Assembly: GCA_035048815.1 (NCBI GenBank)
Contig: JAUCBN010000042.1
Location: forward strand, 9,300,001-9,364,000
Length of the DNA: 64,000 bases
Direction of reading: 5' to 3'
Source: Abelmoschus esculentus
Lineage: Eukaryota; Streptophyta; Magnoliopsida; Malvales; Malvaceae
Shown here: piece by piece, positions 44,017 to 53,808 of the stretch
Layout of the letters: the number at the start of each line of letters is the position of its first letter
Numbering within the stretch: position 1 is the stretch's first letter
Translations under genes and position numbers: made by a program
Notes under the pieces: model-generated
Told to the model about the DNA's origin: nothing
The model's database searches: none
What the model saw: the letters and a program-made list of their open reading frames with translations, nothing else

Positions 44017-46170
44017 ACTAGCACCATGCTTTGTAAAAACAATTTACCCAAGTATTTTTGGGCGGAAGCCACAAACACTTTAAGTTATATTATTAATAGA
44101 GTAATGATTAGGCCTATTTTAAAGAAAACTCCTTATGTGATTTTAAAATTCAAAAAGCCTAACATTAGCTATTTTCATCCTTTCGGATGCAAATATTTTA
44201 TTTTAAACAATGGGAAAGATAATTTAGGTAAATTTGATGTAAAAAGTGATGAAGCCATTTTTCTTGGATATTCTTTAAATTCAAAGGCTTATAGAGTTTT
44301 CAACAAAAGAACCTTAGTTGTAGAAGAGTATATACATGTGATTTTCGATGATAACCTCCTTCCTAGGAAGGATTCTTATGATGATGATGATGTAGGAATC
44401 ATTGAAACCATTGATGATGGACAAGCATCAAAGGTGGATGGGGTTTCAACCAATGAGGAAACACAAGATCCTCTAATAGAAGCTTTAGGGAATGCAAAGC
44501 TTGAAGAAAAGTGGTGAAATCTTGGGTGATCCAAGGAAGTTCAACTATGTCAAAAGTGGTGAAATCTTAGGTGATCCATCCAAGGGGGTAACTACGCGTT
44601 CTTCTCTTAGATTAATGAACTATATTGCTTTTATCTCATGTATAGAGCCTAAGAATATCAATGAAGCTTTAAATGATGATTTTTGGATATTGCCTATGCA
44701 AGAAGAGTTAAACCAATTTGAGAGAATTAATGTATGGCCTTTAGTTGATAGGCCTAGTAATAAATCTACTATAGGAACTAAATGAGTTTTTAGAAACAAA
44801 CTAGATGAGAGTGGTAACATTGTGAGAAATAAAGCTAGATTAGTTGCTCAAAGTTACACTCAAGAAGAGGGAATAGATTTCGATGAAATCTATGTACCCG
44901 TAGCTAGAATAGAAGCCATTAGGATGCTACTTGCATTTGTATGTTACCATGATTTCAAGCTTTTTCAAATGGATGTCAAAAGTGCTTTCTTAAATGGCTT
45001 TATAAACGAAGAAGTGTATGTTGAACAACCACCGGGTTTCGAAGATCCAAAATTTCCTAACCATGTCTTTAAATTAACAAAAGCTTTATATGGTTTAAAA
45101 CAAGCTCCTAGAGTTTGGTATGAAAGATTTTCAAATTTTTTAATTGAAAAAGGTTTTGAAAAAGAGAAGGTGGATACTACACTTTTCATAAAAAGATTTA
45201 AAAATGACATCTTAGTAGTTCAAATTTATGTTAATGATATAATTTTTGGATCTACTAATGAATATCATTGTCAAGAATTTTCTAAGCTAATGCAAGGTGA
45301 ATTCGAGATGAGCATGATGAAGGAGCTTTCATTCTTTTTGGGGCTCCAAATTAAGCAAAGGAAGGATGACAGCTTCATCAATCAAGCAAAATACATCAAG
45401 GATATGCTCAAGAAGTTTGGCTTGGAAAATGTAAAACCTCAAGCCACTCCTATGAGGTCATCTACTAAGCTTGACAAAGATGAAGGAGGTAAGTGTGTTG
45501 ATTCTAAATTGTATAGATCCATGATAGGTTTTTTGCTTTACCTTACCGCAAGTAGATCGTATATCATGTTTAGTGTTTGCTTGTGTGCTAGGTTTTTAGC
45601 TATTCCTAGAGAATCTCACTTAGTAAACATTAAGAGAATTTTTAGGTACCTTAGAGACACACCTTGTTTAGGCCTTTGGTACCCTAAAGTCTCATCCTTT
45701 GATTTACTTGCTTATTCGAATGCGAATTATGGAGGTTGTAAGATAGATAGGAAAATTACTTCCGGAACTTGTCAATTCCTAGGTAGTATGCTCATATCTT
45801 AGTTCTCTAAAAAACAAAATAGTGTAGCTCTATCTACCATCGAAGTGGAGTACATATCCTTAGGGAGTTGTTGTGCTTAAGTGTTATGGATGAAACAACA
45901 ACTCTTAGATTATGGCATTAAGGTAGAAACCATACACTCAAGTGTGATAATATTAGTGCCATATGTCTTACTAAGAACCCCATTCAACACTCTAGAACCA
46001 ACATATAGAGATTAGATATCACTTTATTAGAGATCATGTGTCTAAAAATGATGTTGTTTTAGAGTTTGTTAACACCTTAAACCAATTAGCGGATATTTTT
46101 ACTAAACCTTTAGATAAAGAGTGCTTTTGGACCCTTAGGAGAGAGTTAGGTCTAACTAGCCTATCTTGAC
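44017..46170 (+). pseudogene. Integrase end, reverse transcriptase and RNase H of SIRE-like pol
   Basis: 44026-44517 is open and holds the integrase C-terminal part (NNLPKYFWAEATNT, FHPFGCKYF, LGYSLNSKAYRVFN). A frame change follows near 44510, inside a 45 bp direct duplication (44507 and 44552). A TGA at 44782-44784 replaces Trp. Reverse transcriptase is open at 44822-45802: ARLVAQSYTQEEGIDF, VKSAFLNG, LYGLKQAPRVWY. The catalytic box is YVND instead of YVDD, a loss of one catalytic aspartate. RNase H starts near 45710 (LAYSNANYGG, also D to N) and breaks up after 45800; the end near 46150 (LRRELGLTS) is still legible. Not functional. Confidence 0.9.
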
Positions 46171-46384
46171 ATCTTAAGTGTTATTTTTTTAATGCAAAAT
46201 TGCTTGAATCTTGAATGAAATCATGTTTATGTTGTTCTTGTATCTTGATGCTTCTATGCATATTGCTAGGGGGAGTATGAACTTGTCTATGCATATTAAT
46301 CATGTCATAACATCATATGCATGCTTCTAGGGAATTTAGAGACTCATTTATAGTACTTTTAGAAGCCTCAAATGCAAAGTAAAG

Positions 46385-46530
46385 ACGAGGGTATCGATAC
46401 AGCTAACACCTGTTTCGATACTTGTTCATCAGTCCATCTGAGAATTTTTCTGGGAAGAATAGGTATCGATCCCAGTTTCGATACTTGTGGTTCGATACTT
46501 GCATCGAAACAGGGTGTTTCGATACACGAG
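46385..46530 (+). repeat. GTATCGATAC / GTTTCGATAC word cluster after pol
   Basis: Seven words of the type GTWTCGAWAC within about 140 bp, in the untranslated stretch between RNase H and the third ORF. The same words occur in both LTRs of this element and in the matching part of the fragment at 4849-5063. Confidence 0.8.
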
Positions 46531-47052
46531 GAAGTAAATAACTTTAAATCACTTCAAACTTAATTTTTAATCCCATTAAAACACTTCCTAAATTTAAACA
46601 CCAAAACCCTAGCCGACCCTCATTTAAATCTCTCTCAAATTTGTCGTTTTTAACACGAAATCAAGAGATCTTTCTTGGGGTTTTTGCATTCTACTCGTCA
46701 AGCTTTACACTATATCATCAAACGGTGCTTCACAAACCACAATTTCTTTCTAATTCATAATCAAGGTAATTTTCAAAAAACCTTATTTTCATTTGATTCT
46801 AGGTTGTTAAAATTATAATTTTGAATATTTTTTGAATGCTTATTGTATGGGTTTTCATAATCCTACAAAAAATTTTCAAAATCAAAAATTTTTTCGTTCG
46901 AATATAAACTGATTTTATCGTATTGTTTTTCACTGAATTTTTAAACAATTTGTTTTAAATGCTCAAATACCTTGAATTATTTATAAATATGATTGAAATA
47001 GGTTGTTAAAGCATACATGTTTTTACGAAACTAATTTAAAATTTGTTTCAAT

Positions 47053-48231
47053 TCCTAGATAATGGAACTGAAGAAATGATCACGTACCGAAGCCGGTTCT
47101 TCATCATCATCTCGTGTTTCACGAGTTAATATTCAAGAAGTCTTCACAAAGAGTTTGGACACAAATCGTAGGATTGACAACTTCAAGTTCTACCGCAACC
47201 ACCCTCTCAAAAAGGAACGGTGTGTAGATATTCAATTCCTAACCTCACACAAGTTCCCTTTCAAATATTATGACAGAATCATCGAATGAAAGTTCTTGAG
47301 GTTTCTCACCCATTCCGGCAAGTACTTTCCAACTCTTGTCCTTATATTTTATTTAAATGCCAAATATATTCTATCTTCGGACAAGAGCAAAGTAGTGGCA
47401 ATTGAGCCTTTACTATTAATGCCTCTACTTTTGTCGATGTTTTTGGTCTTGAGGACAAGGGTGTTGAGGATGAAGACTCTCTTGGTTCTTTCATTAGTTC
47501 GGTCACCTCACTTGACGTGCACAATCGCTTTCTCCATCTTATCATTTTTTGGTGGATTTGTCCATCAAATGGTAGGTATTCTTGAATCTGTCAAGTTGAT
47601 AGCTTTTGGATCAAGTGCTTTCGTGAGGGTATTCAACCCAATCTTGCTCAAATCATCTTCTCGAACATCGTTCGGCATGTCCAAAACCATGCTACCCCAC
47701 TTGTCCAATCCTTTTCTATATGCATGCATTCTCAGCTCTATATTCTTGCATTTGGAAATCGATTGTTCTTTTGATAAAGTGGGATACCTAAAAGAACTCA
47801 TAGGTGAGACATCTCTTAATTGTTCTCATTTTCAATATGTCTCAAATGGTGAGTGGGTTCGTGGTACTCCTCCTTCTCTTCCCTGTGCTCCCGTTGATCC
47901 GGAACCTCTTCGCCAAGTTGCTCCATATGTTGATATGATGACTTTTCTAACTATGAGGTTCGACTCTTTGGATGCTTAGTTTGGTACTTTGAATGCTCGT
48001 TTGGATTCCATGGATGGAAGACTTGACACTATGTCAACTCAATTCCAATTGGGTTTCGATGCTATCAACACGAGGTTGACGGGCTTAGAGACTCAAGGAC
48101 ACTCCTTGCGAGTATCTCTTGAAGCTCTTTGTCATAGCCAAAGACTCAATAATGCTGATGGTGATAACAATGAGGAAGAAAACGAGGATGATGATGATGT
48201 ACTTGATGGTGCTGACATGGCTGATGAATGA
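47053..48231 (+). pseudogene. Third ORF of the SIRE-like element, coiled-coil end
   Basis: Starts at ATG 47053 after a pyrimidine-rich leader (46570-46770) and an intron-like AT-rich stretch. Stops at 47068, 47287 and 47977; two frameshifts between about 47400 and 47800 (a piece meaning FVDVFGLEDKG lies in another frame). N-terminal part RRIDNFKFYRNHPL, middle LTHSGKYFPTLV; the C-terminus NARLDSMDGRLDTM...GFDAINTRLTGLETQ is a clear heptad coiled coil, then an acidic tail (NNEEENEDDDD). ORFs in this position in SIRE elements are called env-like. No signal peptide is apparent. Related remnant at 5607-5897. Role unknown. Confidence 0.75.
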
Positions 48232-48633
48232 TCTTAGATCTATCTTATGCTTTGCTATTGGCTTTTAGAACTAGTTATGTTTCTTTAAGCATTATATTGC
48301 ATTCATGTTAGAACCTATGCACTTTGTTATTTTCTTATGTTTTGAACTTATATTTTAGGTTGGATTTGTTTCTCTAAGTATTTTATGCTATGGATATTTT
48401 ATGAAAAATATTCTCTTTAATGTTACGATTGTTTTGATTATTGCCTTATCTTTCATTGATTTTAATATAACAAAAAGGGGGAGAAATTTTGTGTTTTTAA
48501 GTTTAGGAAACCACCAACTTTTCCAATGTTTAAAGTCATGCAAATATTAAGGGGAATCTTCAAAAGTTTTCAAAGTTTTTGAAATCCAAAAATCTTGTTT
48601 TAAACTTAAAAATTTTCAATGGTTTTGTTATAT

Positions 48634-48648
48634 TAAAAAGGGGAAGAT
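48634..48648 (+). other. Polypurine tract of the SIRE-like element
   Basis: AAAAAGGGGAAGAT directly before the 3' LTR. Confidence 0.85.
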
Positions 48649-49806
48649 TGTAAAACTAAATTTTTTGATATAACAAATAAGTATAAGGACTAATTTGAAA
48701 TAAATTTTTAAGTCCCTAACTCAAACTTTTGATTTTAAGTCAAACCAAGAACTTTGAAATAAAATTATAAATGTTTTTCATACGAGGGTATCGATACCTT
48801 AAGGACAGGTATCGATACACCTATGATTTTTAAAGCCTTGTTCTTGAGATCAAGAATAAGTATCGAAACACGATTCAATACCATTTTACACTGCCAACAC
48901 ATGTTTCGAGCCAGATACCGAAACGTCTTTGTATAATTTTTAATTAATTTTTAAATTTTTAAAATTATGACTCGAGGTATCGATACTGGTATCGATACAC
49001 CCCTTAATCCCAACGGCTATTTTAGCATTAATTGAGTTAATCGTTGGTGACTGTTAATTTTTGATTGGTGGTTAACCTGTATCGAAACAAGGTTCGATAC
49101 CCAACATCACAGTTTCAAATGGTATCAAAGCATGTATCGATACCCCCTCTATTAAATGCACAACAACTCTTTCTATTCTTGGTCTGTTTCGAAACAGGTA
49201 GCCCGTGTTTCGATACCACCTATTGCAGAGTGCATTTATGATGGAAAGATAAAGCTCTAACGTCTCTATTTACTTTCTCAACAACTACAACGGTTAGAAA
49301 TCAATGAGAAGGTATAAAATGAAGCATTTTCAACAGCATTAAAGACTATTGAACCTCAAGCAACATCCAAGCACACAAATCCAACTCAAAGCACTTCATT
49401 ACATATTCTTGCTCCCGACTCTTGTAATTTCATGTTGATCTTTTGTAGTCTAAGTTTAGGGAGAGTTTGTTTATAATTGGGGCAACATATTTCTTGTAAG
49501 AGATTTTTATTTGCCTATTTTCCCTTGTATTACTTTATGAGGATTGAATTAATTCTTGAATAGAAGAATTAATTCGTATTATAACAATTATCCTTGAACC
49601 GAGAAAAAGGTCGAATTCTATAGTGAATTGGTTTCAAAATATTTAGTGGGAGCTAAGGTAGTGGATGTAGAGCTTGTTCGAAGCTTGAACCACTATAAAT
49701 CTCGTGTCTTTTAATTTTATCATTTTTACCAAAAATTTCTCAATCAGATTTTTAATTGTCAATTCAGCCCGCTCTTGGCCATACTTCAAGATCGATCAAC
49801 TCAACA
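48649..49806 (+). repeat. 3' LTR of the SIRE-like element
   Basis: 1158 bp, ends CTCAACA followed by the target-site copy AATAA. Holds an extra segment of about 120 bp (49160-49285) with two more GTTTCGAAAC/GTTTCGATAC words. Confidence 0.95.
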
Positions 49807-49811
49807 AATAA

Positions 49812-50144
49812 AAATAGAAGAGAATAGATTATGTTACTAGTGGAGTGCATGTAAATGTATCTCCCAATCTGCTTATCTTTTGTTGGCCTAGATTATCCTT
49901 TAAGTGTAGGTCATTGGCTTTAAGTTCACCCCTTTTTATGTTAATCTTCATTGCACCCTTTGTTTTTTGACAGTATGTGGTTTTGTTGGTTTCCTTCACC
50001 TTTGCGTTACTTTTCCTGCCAAAAATCTTGCCATAGCAGATATCTAATTTTCTGCCAAGCAAACTGCCCAGGCAGTGACTGTTGCAGCAGGATTCCTTTG
50101 TGTCTGTATCTGTGGAGTGAAGGATTTTGCATTCTTCTTCATCA
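49812..50144 (-). other. Remnant after the Athila-like protease
   Basis: Short minus-strand stretch between protease and the copia insertion. It has a 77-codon open frame that matches nothing I recognise and no reverse transcriptase motif. This is where pol would begin. Confidence 0.5.
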
Positions 50145-50720
50145 TCATACCTTTTTCAGACTGTGAAAGGCAATGAGTTTAACTTGTTGGTCATTGACCC
50201 TCATAGTTAACTCTCCTTTTTCCACATCAATTAGTATTCGTCTAGTGGCAAGGAAAGGTCTCCCAAGGATGATCGGTGCATTCTCATCTGCTTCAAAATC
50301 TAGGACAAGAAAATTAGCAGGAAAAATAAATTTATCTACTCTTACCAGTACGTCCTCGATTTTTTCTTCGGTTTGCACGTATGATTTATCCGCAAGTTGG
50401 AGCATCATAGTAGTGGGTTTTGCCCTTCCAATTCCAAGCTTTTGGAAGACAGATTTGCGCATTAGATTGATGCTTGCTCCAAGGTCGTATAGGGTCTTAC
50501 CTTCATAGTGGTTACCTATTGCACAAGGTATTGTAAAGCATCCAGGATCCTTCAATTTTGGTGGCATGCGGTTGTGTTGCATTACCATGCATCCTTCTGT
50601 AGCAGTCACTGTTTTAAACTCACCTAGCTTTTTTCTCTTAGACACAATATCTTTCAAGAATTTAACATAATTAGGCATTTGTTCAATTGCCTCTACAAAG
50701 GGTAAATTAATGTGGATTTG
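50145..50720 (-). pseudogene. Aspartic protease region of the Athila-like element
   Basis: Open for 177 codons (50678-50145). Typical Athila motifs: EQMPNYVKFLKD, PPKLKDPGCFTIPC, the protease active site LYDLGASINLM, LGIGRAKPTTMMLQLAD, EDVLVRVDKFIFPANF, ILGRPFLATRRILIDV. In these elements the protease cleaves gag and pol. It continues the frame of the gag end at 50757 after one stop, so gag and protease were one ORF. The active-site DLGAS is intact, yet the coding unit ends shortly after (stop at 50145-50147). Confidence 0.88.
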
Positions 50721-50753
50721 CTTTAAAATAGCAAGAAACTTCTTAAATTGATG

Positions 50754-52298
50754 GTCCTATTTTTGCTTTTTTAATCTTTGTGGGAAAAGTGGTGGCGGTC
50801 TGATCTCTTCCAGGGCAGTGTTCTCATGATCGGTTTGTTCAGCATCCAAGTCTTCCTTGTCTGATTCCTCTTGTATTGCTAGTGGGGCTTTGCTTGCTGA
50901 ACTGCCCAATGTCTCTTTAAGTTGTAGGCCACTTCTTGTAGTAATTACTTTGCATTGTTCATGGCCCATTCCCTTAGCAACGTCAGTATTACTAGGTAGT
51001 CCTCCTTGTGGTATAGTATTATGTCTTTGAGCAAATTGACCAACTTGGGTTTCCAGTGATTTAATTGTTGCCTCTTGATTTTGCATCCTCATCTCAGTTC
51101 TATTCATGAAGTCTTCAGTTCTCTTCATGAAACTGTTGTTCTCAGCCATATATGATCTTGGTTTTATTATGAAGGCCTTGAGAGTATTCTCTAATGAATT
51201 CATGGGTTGCTGCTGCTGCATCTGCTGCTACGGCACCGACTGCTATACCTGCTGCTACGGCAGTGACTGTTGATAACCTTAGGTTTGGTTAGTAGGGTTC
51301 AAGGCATTATTAAGATTGCTTCATAAAAAATTTGGTTGCCTTTTCCATGCCGGATTGTATGTGTTGGACATCATATTATTATTTCGTTTATAGTTTCCCA
51401 CATAAAAAACAGATTCCTCATCTTGCATATACTCAGAAAAATTGATCGTTTTAACCTTATAAGTATTTTGTTGCAATTGTATGTTCTAAACCATCTTGGT
51501 TAGAGAGGCCAATTGTGTTGCCACCGAGTTGGTAGTTTCTAGTTCATTCATTGTGGCTTGGCGTCTCACTCCTTCTCGCCTAGAAGTAGGGAATTGAAAA
51601 TCGTTCCTTGCGAGTTTGTTCAGAATCTAATAGCTTCTTCCGGAGCTTTTTCAAGAAGTGTTCCGTTTGCCGAGGAATCTAACATCATCCTTGTCGGAGC
51701 ATTGGTGATATTCTAGAACATGGTTACTTGTGTCCATAATGGAAATCCATGCAATGGACACTTGTTCAGTAATTCTCTATAGTGCTCCCATGCCTCGTAC
51801 ATAGGTTCGTCATCAACCTGTCGAAAAGAAGTAATTTCATTACGGATTCGATCATATAAGTTGGTAGGATTAAAATGCGTAATAAATTCTCGACTGAGCT
51901 TATTCCAAGATCCTATTGATCCTGCCGGAATTCTATTTAACCAGGTCTTGGTCCTATCCCTCAATGAATAGAGAAAAAGTTTTACTCTCAAAATATCTTC
52001 ATGGAGGAATTTTGAATGAGTTGCACACTTCCAGGAAAAACTTGAGATGTTACCTAGCATCTTCAGTTGCAGACCCACTAAATTGTCCAATAGTATTAAG
52101 TATATTGAACATCAAAGGTTTTAGTTCAAAGTGGGTTGCTTCTATCTCTAGTGTAATAACTCCAGGGTTTAATCTATTTAGATCTTCCATCAAAAAATCT
52201 CTAACAGTTAACTGTCGCGGCAGTGGCTGCGGTAGTGGTTGCTGTGGAAGGCCTCCATTGCCAGCAGTTAAGTTCTGATTTCCTTGATTTACTGCCAT
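50754..52298 (-). pseudogene. gag of the Athila-like element
   Basis: Starts at minus-strand ATG 52298 (MAVNQGNQNLTAGNGGLP) about 170 bp after the primer site. A Pro/Gln-rich start coded by CTGCCGCGGCAG-type DNA (LPQPLPRQL) is followed by the Athila gag domain: IEATHFELKPLMFNIL, then in another frame (52090-51713) LFLYSLRDRTKTWLN, GSWNKLSREFITHFNP, YEAWEHYRELLNKCP. The C-terminal part (51221-50757) has a coiled-coil segment (MRMQNQEATIKSLETQVGQF). At least two frameshifts and several stops. Confidence 0.85.
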
Positions 52299-52470
52299 TG
52301 CATCCTTGGATTTGTTCCCTCAACCCTTGATAGGTTCGTTCGATTTTTGGATCAATCTCGTACAATGGATTACTTGGGTTAGCCCTGGTCACACTCCAAA
52401 AATAAACCAAGTAAAAAAATAAAATAACTAAAAAAACAAGAAAATAATGAAAATAAAATTTAGTTGTCAA

Positions 52471-52488
52471 TCCCCGACAACGACGCCA
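52471..52488 (-). other. Primer-binding site, Athila type
   Basis: On the minus strand TGGCGTCGTTGTCGGGGA, the primer site known from Athila elements (usually assigned to Asp tRNA). It lies about 22 bp from the LTR border, longer than usual. Confidence 0.85.
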
Positions 52489-52510
52489 AAAACTTGATGC
52501 ATGTTAGATA

Positions 52511-53808
52511 TGCGCAATTAATGCAAGTGAACACGTCGCAAGTAATAAAGTGATAAGTATATCAGATATCATCTCCACTAGGATTAGTGTACTTAATATG
52601 TCTTCTTTTATCTTCTTGCTCTGTAAAAGAAATAAAATAAAAACACAAGTGAATTGGAGTTGTGATTTATTTAAATAATAAAAACTAAATAAAGGTAAAA
52701 TAAGATAAGGAAGATGGCTAGGATCCAGTTGTACTGTATAGTGGATTTAATCAACTTGTTATTGTCCAATGTAATTGTACAACACTGCCTCGGCAGGACT
52801 GTAGATTACTGCCTTGACAGTGATGTCTCTCGTCTGTCGCGGTAGTCTCTTGCTCTTCGGTAGACTTTACCAAAGTTCAGCAAAGTGTCCTTTGATGATT
52901 CCGCTTATCTCTAAGTCGAAATATTGTTGATGACTAGTCCTTGATGATACCTCTCAGCGTGAATCAATTATAATCACCAACCAATCTCATACTTCTCTTA
53001 GCCGCTGAAACTCTTAACCTATCTCTAGGTCGAGTTAGTGTTTCCCGATTGAAACACCGTACTTATCCCTTTTGTGAATCTAACTCTCTCGATATTAGAT
53101 AAATAGATTACTCACAAACTTCTCTCTCGAGCTTGAATGCAAGAACAAATAATAACAAAGAATAAGCAAACTTCGATATTTTATTACATTAGGAACAAGA
53201 AACAAAAATTGTCTTCCTCACACTAATACTTTACAACCTTCATCTAAGCCTAAGAAAGCTTAGAACATGATGGGAAGAATTATTCCTAGGGCGAACTCTC
53301 TCAAATTCGGCTCCCCTATTCCCTTGTACGGCTATGCCTTATATAGGCTTGGCCTAGGGCAAACCTTTCCTAAATAGAATACAACTTGGAGTAAGGAACA
53401 AGTTATGTATATAGGTTAAATATTTCCAAGTTTATTTCTTCTAGAAGGCTTTCCCACGTAGCTTTGTCTTTGGGCTTTCCTTGTGCTATCCAGCTTCGAT
53501 CCTTGGGCTTCTTGTCCAACAACACTCTCTTCATTTTTCTTCTTAGCTTGCCCACCATATTGCTACTTGTCCTCTGCTGCCTCGGCATCAGGTCCTGTCT
53601 CGGCCCCAGTTTGCTGCCGCAGCAATACTTTTTCCTGTGTAGACATAAAAATGCAGTAAAGTATGTCTTTTCTATAAATATTATCTTTAATATCATAATC
53701 CCTAAATATATCACATTAAGTATATGCATTGGTCCAAGTAGGTGTAGAATTGATGATTAATGCCCATGAAAAGTGTAGAAAGTGATAGTGAGTTGAGCAC
53801 TTATCACA
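52511..53808 (-). repeat. 5' LTR of the Athila-like element
   Basis: About 1.3 kb, the uninterrupted partner of 23084-24131 plus 33805-34058. On the minus strand starts TGTGATAAGTGC. TATA box CCTATATAAG at 53338-53347 (minus strand). The inner border (TGCGCAATTA at 52511) is set by where the two LTR copies stop matching; it may be off by a few bases. Confidence 0.88.

Larger units (their letters stand above)
36816..49806 (+). mobile_element. SIRE-like Ty1/copia element with a third ORF
   Basis: 12991 bp including a nested 3.4 kb solo LTR. LTRs 36816-37852 and 48649-49806, exact target-site duplication AATAA (36811-36815 and 49807-49811). Order gag, protease, integrase, reverse transcriptase, RNase H places it in Ty1/copia. 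A long gag with CCHC knuckle, a third ORF after RNase H, a long 3' untranslated part and a Met-tRNA primer site fit the SIRE (Maximus) lineage. All ORFs have stops, and key catalytic residues of integrase and reverse transcriptase are changed. Confidence 0.94.
23084..53808 (-). mobile_element. Athila-like element lacking pol, host of two later insertions
   Basis: Minus-strand element with LTRs of about 1.3 kb. Removing the nested insertions leaves about 8 kb: 5' LTR (52511-53808), primer site, gag and protease, a short gap, an env-like ORF, a polypurine tract and the 3' LTR (23084-24131 plus 33805-34058). No reverse transcriptase, RNase H or integrase can be found between protease (ends 50145) and env-like ORF (starts 36339), and the copia insertion at this place has an exact duplication of 5 bp, so the loss came before it. 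The LTRs differ at roughly 10% of sites over the part compared. The word AATGC occurs at both outer borders, but the exact target-site duplication is not certain. Confidence 0.82.

Noticed and set aside
47296..47560. Hydrophobic stretch in the third copia ORF that looks like a membrane segment
   Set aside because: Arises from a frameshift; the correct frame there is soluble and acidic.
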